Assembly (NCBI GenBank): GCA_038373885.1
Contig: JAWZYV010001839.1
Span: 310,001-374,000, forward strand
Direction: 5' to 3'
DNA from: Cheiracanthium punctorium
Lineage: Eukaryota > Arthropoda > Arachnida > Araneae > Cheiracanthiidae
DNA: 64,000 nucleotides
In this document: positions 35,901-47,900 of the stretch, one piece after another
Layout: every line of letters starts with the position of its first letter
Position numbering within the stretch: position 1 is the stretch's first letter
Notes under the pieces: generated by a model
Told to the model about the DNA's origin: nothing
What the model saw: only the letters and a program-made list of their open reading frames with translations
Databases searched by the model: none
Translations under genes and position numbers: made by a program

Positions 35901-38900
35901 ACTGTGCTAAATTAAATGCAAATATATTTTGATATGTGCATACTGTAAATAAAGTTCATTTTAAATATCGACGGACTATTGTAGCACAACCACCATATTC
36001 CATTCCTTTCCTACAGGAAAAATAAAATAGTTGGAAACCATCAATTATTATTTTCCCTTTTTTATGGAGAATTCGTTCCTTTCACATCACTGCAATTAAA
36101 AAGCAACAAAATTACAAGAGCGTCAGATTTCGTTTTTTTATTTTTATTTTTTTTTATTATTTATAATATAATTATCATTTGTGCATTCTGAGAGTACACG
36201 CAGTTACTGAAACTGCTCATATCGTCGGTACATTATTATTATTTATTAAAGATATTGTTAATGTTTCTTTTTTTTCAGTCAATCTGTCAATCTTACGAGA
36301 CTCCTTTTTTCTAATCATTTAATTTTAAATTTAGAAATGGCTGATAACGGTGAGCTGGATGAATGCTACACGGAAGTCATGAAAGTAAGCTGTTTTACTA
36401 AACAATGCATTTTTTTATGATGATCTTGTTTTGGGAATAAGGTTGCAATGCTTCAATGTGCATCACAATTTTAAAAAACACTTTTTAGAACTATTAAGAT
36501 AATGATTTCAGTCAGCTAATAAAATAATACAGTTTATGTTTTTCAATTCCGAACTACTTGCAATCAGGGGCGTAGCCAAGGGGGGTCATAACCCCCCCCC
36601 CATGAGGAATTTTTTGCCATACAAAATGTATATTTTTCACTCCCTTATCACACACATATATGCATATATGTGAGTTTCAGTAGTCGTAACCCCCCCCCCC
36701 CCCATGAAAATTTTCTGGCTACGCCCCTGCAACTTGCAATAATTATGTAAGTCCATAATGTTTTATTGCTGTTACTTTCAAACGCAAGATGGTTTATTTT
36801 AACAGTGTATGAGGAAAAATTACTGCCTCAGTTTATGAAAATTTTATCTAATTCTTTAGAGGTCTTCGCTCATAAAAGTTGAATTCACACATTGCGGTGC
36901 TGGAATTTTGATACAAGTATACTGTAATACGATTAAAGTAAATTCAAACTTTTCCAAGTTTTACCATTAGTGTTTTGCTCAATAACTTAGAATTGGAAAT
37001 CTCGCTCGTTTAACTACGCAAGTTTAGTATCTCTTTGACAGACGACAGCTGGTGAAGGTCTAGTTTTGAAAAGAAAGCTTTCCTACATTTTTCTATACTA
37101 AAATTAGTAGTAATAACTTACTTACAAGCACTTTTTAAAAATGTCTTTTCTGTTTGTCACATCTATGTCACATCTAGTGTTGTGAAATCTATACAGCATG
37201 TGATGACAGCAAACAAAATATTTAACCTGTACTACATATAATTACGAAGAATATATGTTATAGTAAGTGTGCATTATCCGGAATTCGTGCATGGTGTCTT
37301 GAAATGTTTAGTTAATGTGATAAATGGTGAACTGTACGCAAGATGCACTCATGGAAGTTCACATAAAGTTCGCTCGGTTACACTTTGCATGGTGGATTCA
37401 GTAAAAAAAAAAAAAAAAGACCCAAATTAACAAATAAAAGTCCAAAAACTATCGAATACATGTTGAAATTGTTTGTACATTGGAATTCTCCATTTCTATT
37501 GTATTTTTATGTAAAGCGCAACCTAGTGGACATTTTTTTCGAAATTACTTGGGCGCATCTTATAAATAGTCTAGATACGACATTTGGTTACAATTTATTC
37601 ACTTTTCAGCTGTAGAACCCTGATTATAAAAGAAATTGAATTATAACTTTCCAGTATATATAATTCTTATTTCTTCATAGTTCTTTTAAATTACGTGGAT
37701 TTACATATGCGCACAGCGTCCCTAATTGATCGAATCTACTTCTAGATATACAGACCAAACAAATAGCTTAGTTTTCTGAGATGACCCCAAAAATTATTTA
37801 TGCTGTAAATAACAGTTCGTGACCTATAGTGAAGTTTAAATATTTTATAATATCATACCACGGATATTACAATATATGAGGGAGAAAGATTTTTACTTAA
37901 TTGAACGTAATGCTTAGATGGACAATTTTAGGGGTTTTGATGAAAGAAAGTCCACAAAATTGTACAACATTACAGCTCTTCAGGGGGGAATTTTCATGAA
38001 TATAATTAAACTTCTAAAAGTAAAGTTTTTACTAAAAAATTATATAATATTTAATAGGTAGCACTTCACGTCCTGTTTTAGTACACAGTAATACCTCCAC
38101 TTACGCGAACCCGGAGTTACGCGATTTTCAAATCTTGTCTATTCGCCTTCTGTTCACTTCCAAAATAATTTCGGTTTACGATTTTAATATATAATTTGTT
38201 ATTCATATGTATTTTCTAAAATTTTATTAAGCATTTTTTTCTAAATTATTATTTTCTTTAGTCTCCGATCGCTATTAAAAATAATTTTATATACTTAATT
38301 ATGCGTGAAATTATACCCGACTTACGCGGTTGTCGCTTGGTCCCACTTATCACGTAAGTTCGGGGTATTACTGTATTTTGAAGTGCTTGATTTTGGCATG
38401 ATATCGATCTGAACAAACTTATAATCCTACTAGCAGCGTGGCCCGGCGTTGCCCGTGCAATGAATGAGAAATGCCATTTACCTTAAATATGGATTGTAAA
38501 GGGAATGAATGTGAATCCTCCCGCTGGAATGATAAAAAAAATGACACGGTATTTCCCGCTGCAACGAAAAAAAAATGAACACGGCACCTAATAAAATACA
38601 GAGGTTGCCAGGAATTGGACTTGGCTAGGCTGGAATGTGAATCCTCCCGCTGCAATGATAAAAAAAGGGACATGGGACTTCCCGCTGCAATAATAATAAT
38701 AAAAAACCATGGGTCTTCCCGCTGCAAAATAGAAAAAAAAAAAAAGAACAAAGCACCCGATGGCGTAAAGGCTCCGGGAACTGGACGTGGCTAGATTTCT
38801 CCTCTTCTACTTGTCTGTGTTCTAACAATCATTTTTCAGAGATCGAATTTTGTTGTTTCTCTGAGCAGAAGGCACTTTTAGTAGTTTTATTTTATTATAT

Positions 38901-41900
38901 TTCTTCAGTTTTTTCTGAAATAAATAAACTAAACGGAAACTTTCAGGGTAAAAGTACAAATCTTTAAATTTGGGGACTTTTGGCGTCCCCAAGAAGTCAA
39001 AGTATTTTTGATGACAAATTGAAAAAACGATCTATATTTGGGGACTATCCTCGAATTTCGAAGACGTATGGTCACCTTATAATCTCCACCTCTCTCCCCC
39101 CCTCTCTTTCAGGACGCCAGAACAAATTCCTCCCTCCTGCGAAGCGCGCTCACAGTTGAAGCGACCTTGAAAACCAGAGGGGGAAGTTTTCGACTTTCAT
39201 TTTGCGGAATTTGCAGTCCACAGAAAATTTTAACCTGCGTTCTTTTCAGAAAAAAAATCATATAAAAAAATCTAATTAACATTTCTGCACGGTTCAAAAT
39301 TTAAAGGAGGGAGAAATAAATGTTTAATAAGCGGTAGAAAGATGGAACATTTTTGCCCGTTAGGTTTTTCGATGCGACAGTTTAAAAATAGCATATTTTT
39401 AAAAGCCGTACATTTTCTTCGAAACAGGATTTCCTTTAAAAAATTCCCAAAAATAGGCAAAAGTAAGTACAATTTTGTAACAAATTGTATTTGAAAAAGT
39501 AAACTCTGCAGATTACGATGATATAAAATATGTAGTATTCGGACAGAAATTTAGCTCGCGATAATGTAAAATGCGAGAAAAATGGCCAAAAACCTTACAA
39601 AACATAAAATAACTCAAAAACTATTAATCCGATTAATTTCATTTTTACGGCATTAGCTTTCTCTTGTCCTATTTAGTCAGCGTGCCAAATTTGGTCCAGA
39701 TCCGTCGAAATGTCTGGACGTGTATAGCGAACAAACAAACAAACAAACAAACAAACTCTTCTCTTTTATATATATAGATATTGAACATGACAAATGTTCA
39801 TGTCAAAAAAATATATATATTTATATTTATTTTTCAGATGATTGCAGAAAGAAGACAAGAAGAATTGGTGAGAGTTAATTCAATTATTTTTACCGCTTTT
39901 CACATAGAAAGATGAATAGGATAATATTACCCAAGTTAAACAAACAGCTTAAAAACTCATAAGTCCATACATAACATTGCTGAAAAACATACTCCTTCAA
40001 GAAGCAAACAGAGATGAGACTTACTCATTTCTTTATTCCAGTTTCCATATCCTATTTTCTTTATAAAAGACTTAAGGCTGAAATATTTTATTCCTTGCAG
40101 CATTTCACTGCTTGTTTCAGTTTTAATTTATTTTTAATTTAAGAATATTAATGTGATTGGTTGAAATGCATTGATTCAAATGGCAGTGAGTGCAACAGCT
40201 AATATTTAGTATATATCATAGGTATAAATGATATTTTACAGTAATTTCTGTTCGCGCATATATCATTGGAAATTAATTGTTTTCCGTTTTGCATTACAGC
40301 ACGAAAGAATGAATAGCGGAAGTGATGAAGAGAGAGAGGAGTTTATTGTAAGTTTTATCTCTTTTTTTTTTTTTTTTTGATTAGGTGGTGAAAGGATGTG
40401 GGGTAACTATATACATATATATATTCAGAATAACATGATATTTCAACAGCCTTTGGAATAGATTTTAAAATAATTGTATATGTGTGCTTATAATTATTCT
40501 TTTGTCTTTCTATTTGAAACAATGGATAGACGATTTTATGCCTAGCGAAATGAAAAGACAGCTTACATTTAACAATTTAACGCGCAGTGTTCCCGCTCTG
40601 GGAACACCAAATTCTGACGTTTTGACTGTTGCCAGTCACGAAGAATAGATTTGATTTCTATAAAAGGTGTTGGCGATTGCCAATTGAATTAAAGCAAAAT
40701 CATTTAACTGATTTTTAATTTTATTCACCAGATGACGCTGCGTGTCTGTAAAGGGTTTCAATTAGCTTACTGCCCCTTACTCTTTAGAGAACGGGGGCCT
40801 CCCTGTGAGCGATGCAATAAACAAATAAGGTAGAGGTTGTTTGGATACTGAGGAATGAAGATCTGTTGAAAAAGAAAGGATAATTTTATGGGCACTGCCC
40901 CAGTTAAAAAGAATTGCTGCGTATTTAAGTAAAATTGAAAGATGGTTTGTAATGCCAATTATTTCTTAAAGAGCATTTATATTGGCTGCGTTTATATCTT
41001 GTAAAAGGATAGAAATTTTAAAGTGGAATTCACTGCTCGCTCAACAGGTTTGGATTAATTCTGCGTATATAGGATTAAATTACGCTGCGTCACAGTGCGT
41101 TTTGAGTAAGTTAAAATTGATTAGATTGCTAGACATGATTATTTCCCTGTATATAATGTATATAGATTATATTTAGCTGTGTGTTTTATAAATTTAAATA
41201 TAAGAATTGTATTTTAAGTGTTCATTAAAAGTAATGTTAATTAGTTTTGAGTTTTTGGTTTAAATTTGATGTTTTGTTTTCTCTTGATTATTAATGTTTT
41301 GCGTTAGCTGCCCTGCGAGCGCGTCATCGCAGATTAGCAGCAAATTTCCTGTGGCAGAACTTTTATGAAGTTTTCTTTTCGAGAACAATTTAAATGCGAT
41401 GTATTTTTTCAGTTTGTACTGCGTTTGAGTTCTGATATAGAAAAATGGCGAGCCAGCCAGGATACGTTTAATTTGGTTTTGTATCAGGGAAATGATCATA
41501 CTAATTGAGAACTGTTTGTGCGTTAGGAAAACAAAATTTATGTATAAGGATTATATGTATTTAAATAGGTTTCGATTTCATATTTGTATTAAATGTTATG
41601 AGTATTTGTGAATTCATTTATTGTATTTAGAGGGAATCTTAATTCTGCGATTATAAAAATAATAGTATAGGACTTATAGGTCTTTGTAGGGGGCCTTGGT
41701 TAGGATTATAAATTGAGATTTAAAGAGTTAAGTTAAAAATGAGTCTGGAGGCTTTAAAGAAAAAACGATCTGCTACTCGTAGCAGTTTTACTAGAACGGC
41801 TAAAGTTTTAAAAGATGAATTAGAGAAAGATGAACCGGATAAGTCTGTTTTAGACGATAAATTCATTAAATTATAATAAATAAGTGCAGAATTAAAAGCT

Positions 41901-44900
41901 CAGGATTCTGAATTTTTAGATTTAATGATAGCAGCTAAGAATACGGAAGAAGTTATCGATAACGAAGTTATAAGTTGCGAGGAATATTTGGATGAATTTA
42001 TTACTCTTAGTCGTCGAATAAAAGAAAAAACGAATATTTCAGACTTGAAAATTAATATGAGTTCCAAAGTTGATGGTATTATAAATACATGTAATGAAAA
42101 ACGGTATAAATTGCCGAAAATTGAAATAAAAAAGTTTGATGGGCAACTATTGAGTTATCTTTCGTTCTGGGGTCAGTTTAAAAAGATCCATGAGGATAGG
42201 AATCTGGATGATGTTGACAAATTCCATTATTTAGTGCAATCAATGGTACCCGGGACCCGTGCTTATGAGTTAATTGAGAGCTATCCCTTAACTTCAGAAA
42301 ATTATCCGAAGGCTATTTCTGCGTTTGAGGAGCGATTTGGCAATAAGGACATTTTAACTGAGATTTATGTGAGAGATTGTTAAAATTAATTATCCAAAAT
42401 GTACGCTCACAAGGTAGAGATAAATTACCACTAGTGTCGTTGTTTGATAAAATTGAGTCCTATCTCAGAGCTCTTGAGTCTTTAGGTGTGAACCAAGACT
42501 CCAACACCGCCTGGCTATATCCGATGGTGGAGTCATGTTTATCAGCTGAGTTGATTAGGGTCTGGCAGAGAAGCTTACTATTTAGTGCTAAGGGACCACG
42601 TCTTTCAAATCTTTTGGAATTTTTGCGAAAAGATGTTGAGGGAGAGCAGAGGGTGAAACTTTTATGGTCAGGGTTCGAAAATTCTTCGCCCTCGCGAGAA
42701 GAGCACCCTAAGGAGAACAAGGTTTTCAAAAATAAAAAATCTTTCGCGAGCGCCGCAAGTTTGGTAGCTAAAGTGTGTTTTTTGCGGGAAAGGTCATGAA
42801 AGTAAGGAATGTTTTTCGGCTCGGTCTTGGCCCCTAAAGGAAAGATTAGACAAATTAAGAGAATTTAAGTGTTGTCTCCGATGTCTTAAGCCTGGACATT
42901 TTGCGAGGGACTGCAAACAATTTATTCAATGCCATGTGTGCAAACGATCGCATCCCATAATATTATGCCCCGAGATTCAAGGAAAAAGGTGCGAAAACTC
43001 AGAGAATACAAAAGTGCCGACTGCGGTACAAAGTACTATGTCTACCCCTTCGTGTATGAAGGAAGTTATTCTCATGACATTAATGGTTGAGGTAGTGTCG
43101 GGGGATATAAGGAAAAGGGTAAGGTGTCTTTTGGATTGTGGATCGCAGAGATCTTACGTTCTAAAATCTACAACTGAAGCCCTAAATTTAAAAGGCCTTT
43201 CTTCTGAAAAATTAACACATACGCTGTTTGGGGGGACGAAAACTGAGGCTAAAAATCACAAACGATATTCTATGAGATTGAGACCTGTTGGAAAAGGTAC
43301 CGAATATCAGTTCTGTTTTTTGGATCAGGATACTATTTGTGGTGGTATACCACGCATCCCTAAGGGTCCGTTATTAAAGGAATTAAAGAGCCACCGAATT
43401 TGGATTTCAGATGTGGGCAACGATTATCCTGAGATAGAAATTTTATTTGGTAGCGATATTTATGGGCAAATTATTACAGGTGATGTAATTCAACTTAAGG
43501 AGGGTTTGACCGCTATTAATACTAAGTTGGGATGGACTCTGTGTGGAGAACCGAAAGGAGAAAGTGTTAAAAATTTTGAAGGTACCAAGTCCATGTTGGT
43601 AACTAATCTCCATGTTCAAAATATGAAAGTTTCCGATATGTGGGATTTTGAAAAAATTGGCATTGCTGATGAAGCGCAAACCTTTTCTAAAGCGATTGAA
43701 GACCAATTAGCTCAGGAACAATTTATGAAGTTGCTTTGTAGAAACGAAGATGGTAGATATTGCGTGAGCTTGCCGTGGGTTCAAAATTTTCCACCTAACA
43801 TTGGCTCTAATCGGGATATTGCGGAAAAAAGGCTCTTTGCCACTACACGAAAATTAAAGAAATTAAAATACTTTGATGAGTACGATAAGGTATTTAAGGA
43901 ATGGCCGTCTGAGGATGTTGTGGAAATGATTCCAGAATCAGAAGAGAAAGCAAAGGGACATTATTTGCCACATCATCCAGTTATAAAATTAGATAGTCTA
44001 ACTAGTAAAATTAGGCCCGTTTTCGATGCTTCGTGCAAATCAGATAATTCATTTTCACTAAATGATTGTTTGACAAAGGGTCCAAATCTCGTAGAAGAAA
44101 TCCCTGCGATTTTAATGCGGTTTAGGGAAAAAGCGATTGGCGTAACTTCTGATATCAGGCGAGCCTTTTTGCAGATTGGCATAAAGCGAGAAGATCAAAA
44201 TTATCTGAAATTTCTTTGGTGGGAAAATAACAAAATTGTAGAGTTCCGCCATAAAAGGGTTGTATTTGAGGTTACAAGTAGTCCATATCTGTTGGCGGCA
44301 GTGATCTCATTTCACCTTAGTAATGTGCATAGAAATTTTGAAGGTGTTGCCCAGAAACTTTCAAAATCCTTTTACGTTGACAACTGCGTCACATCCGTTG
44401 ATACGAAAGCAGAGCTTGAAATTTTTAGGAATCAAGCAACAAACATTATGACAGAGGCCAAAATGGAACTGCGGACGTGGACTTCTGGTCCAGATAGTGA
44501 AGATCAGTCATCAGAAAACTTGTCAGATCCTGTATCTCCAGTTTTAGGTCTCCAATGGCACCGGAGGGAGGATACTCTCTTCATGCAGCTTAAAATCGAC
44601 CATGTAGAAGATATATCTAAAGGAAAACTATTGTCATTGGTACACTCGCTTTTTGACCCACTGGGGTTCATAGTACCAATAATGATACCTGCAAAATTGC
44701 TCCTTCAAGAAGGTTGGGCAGCTGAAGCAAATTGGGACCTACCTTTGCCAGATGAGCTAAAGGCCCGATTTTTAAAGTGGTATAAGGGACTGTACTGGAT
44801 CATTTCTTCCAAACGAAATATAAGAGCTTGCATAAATCGTTGCAAGAAATTTACTGCGAAAGCTTTAACTACTCCACCTATACAGTTGCCGCTTGACAGA

Positions 44901-47900
44901 GTAAGAGAATCTGCAGTCTATGCAGTAACAGGGATTGATCTTTGTGGTCCTCTACTCCTAAAGCCAAAAGGAAAAGCCTGGATCATGCTATTCACCTGTG
45001 CAGTGTACAGAGCAATTCACCTAGGGCCCCTCACATCACTCAGCACAGAGTCTTTCCTGCAAGCTTTAAGGAGATTCATTGCAAGACGAGGCCGTCCGTC
45101 CACGGTATATACCGACAATGGCACACATTTTAGAGGGACTGTCAATGCACTTAAATGGATAGATTGGAAGAAAATATCGGAAGATGAGGTTTATCCAATC
45201 AAATGGAAGTTCATTCCCCATATTGCTGCCTGGTGGGGGGGATGGTGGGAGCGTCTCATTCGTTGCATTAAGACATTGCTTGTGCGCATTTTAGGAAGAT
45301 CAACTGTGAATTTTGAAGAGCTTCTAACAATCCTTTGTGATGTTGAAGCCACAATAAACAGTCGTCCACTGACTTATATGTCAGACGATGCTGATACACT
45401 CATACCTCTGACACCCTCCTTGTTCTTGCAAGATATAAAACAAGTGGGGGTACCCGATTTAGATTCCATTGACTCAGATAAACTGAATGTGCGCGTGAAG
45501 TATTGCAACACTCTGCGACAAGAACTGAGAAGTCGTTTCCGTAAGGAATATTTGGGACAACTCGTACAGAAGGCCAAAGTTAAGTGCCAAGAGCTTAAAG
45601 TGGGGGACGTTGTCCTCATCGAACTTGAGAATAAAAAATCTGATGTGTCCAACACATGACTTCCTTGCACGTTTATTAAATCAAAAATGTTTTCTACGCA
45701 CTTCCTCTAAACTTATTTGTTTGAAAGAGATAAAATATCAATAATAGTAAGGTTTAGCGATTTCTAGTCAAATACTTCGATATCGCGAAGCTGAGTTCAA
45801 TTTGAAAGATTTCCTTCTGACACTTTATTTCGCGATATTTCACCAAAAGCCGACAAACTTGAGATACTTTGCGAGATTTTGGGGATAGCCAAAGTAGTCA
45901 TTGACCACAGACTTTCAATGAATTGAATGCATCCACACACCAATGTATTTAAAGTCATTTGGCTCTGTAAATAAATTCCCAGTCGATTGCTGTCAAAAAA
46001 GATATTGAAAACAGTTAGATATTATAATATAGCTCTAAATACAAAAGTTCAAAATTCTACGGGTTAAAGTTTTAGAGTTATACAAAATACGAAATAATTT
46101 TTGGCGCCAAATTTGGCGATATTTCGCCAAAACTCGCCAAGAACGATGACAAATGGCGATACTTTGAGCATGGATCAAATGACTGACTATCGCCAAATTT
46201 GGCACCATTTCGGAAAAACTCGCCAATGTAGAGGACAGACTGCGAGATTTTAGGCATGGACCAAACAATGACTGTCTACAATTGTATTATATTGAAGATG
46301 TCCATAGACATTAAAGTACTGAAATTCTTTTCGGTGGTCCTGTAAATAAACTCTCCAGTAGATTGGAACCAAAAATCGAGATGCACAAGTAGATGTTACT
46401 ACAATCTTATATATGAAATTTCATAATAGTTTTTGAGATTTGAGAGTTAAATATGCACACACGTACACCAAAAGTCGCCAAGCTTGGCGACTTTTGGCAT
46501 AGTTCTTGAGGGAGGCACGTGACCGTGGTCGGACCATTACCTAACTTATGTGGTAGGACGGTATTGTGCTTGAAATGGATGAATGCCCCTAAAATTGCCA
46601 TTGACCGTAATGTATTGGAAATATTTTGAGTGTTCCTGTAGCAGAACTGTAAATGATAGACACTTATCTTAATGGAGAAATTTATTTTCTAACTCTTTAC
46701 AGCATATATCACTTCTGAGTCGTTTGAAATAGCCCAATACCTCTAAAAAACACTTTGATGAATTTCGGCCCATAGAGCGTAATGCATTTCGAATCTTTTC
46801 GGCGGTTCTGTAGATAAACTATACAGTCGAATGGAACCGAAAGGGGAGGTGCACAACTAGATGTTACAACTATCCAAAATATGAAGTTCCGACTTTCTAC
46901 GCCTAATAGTTTTTGAGATATGCGAGTTTAATGAATTTCGGCCCATTGAGCGTAATGTATTTCGAATGTTTTGGGCGTTCCTGTAGATAAACTATCCAGT
47001 CGAATGGAACCAAAAGGGGAGGTGCACAACTAGATGTTACAACTATCCAAAATATGAAGTTTCGACATTCTACGCCTAATAGTTTTTGAGTTAGGCGAGT
47101 TCAATGAATTTCGACCCATAGAGCGTAATGTATTTCGAATCTTTTGGGCGATCCTGTACATAAACTATACATTCGATTGCGACCAAAAGGGGAGGTGCAC
47201 AACTAGATCATAGAAAAATCCTAAATATCAAATTTCAACTTTCTACGGCCAATAGTTTTGAGATATGCGAGTTACATACATACGTACGTACAGACGGCAT
47301 GGAAAAACTGACCACAATAGACTCGCCGCTGGTCAAAATGAGTTGCAGACGCGTTAATATGATCGTGCATGCTAGCCTACGATGAGATGCATCGGAAAAA
47401 TTCTTAAAATTAAATTTAGAGGTAGTCAAAATCGGGTTTTTTGTCGAAATTTGGCCCCCAAAATTTTTCGGAAAAAAACGTGTAAGGTGGCCTATGGGCA
47501 AAATTGAGAAAATCTACAATAGTAGAGATGGTGCTTCTAGAGTAGTGCGGGTAAAAACAAACAGTGGACATTTGACATGACCAATTCAAAAACTTTATCA
47601 ACTAGAGGTTTCAACTGCTAGAGATCCTGTACTCACCCTGACAGTCGAAAACAGATCCAGATATGGAAGATTGATTAAACCATGCAAAAAAATAGTGTTT
47701 AGAACTGTGAATGGAACTATTTGTATTTTATTTGCTTAATTTAGTTTTAACCAAAAAATTTTAAATATTGTGTTTCATTTATATATCCTTATTTTGTTTT
47801 TGCATGTTTTTTATATAATCCAGTGTGTTCAATTTTATTTTTATTTCCAATGTTAAGAACAGTTTACCAATAGTGAAGTAATTCATTTTAAGAAAATTTT

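Noticed and set aside
38419..38828. Two overlapping - strand ORFs of 110 and 67 codons
   Set aside because: They are produced by A-rich spacers and repeated TCCCGCTGCAA phrases inside the Helitron; no domain and no conserved frame.
40767..40958. ORF on the - strand, also present at 47995-48240
   Set aside because: Both lie in the BEL LTRs, opposite to the element; duplication is explained by the LTR pair.
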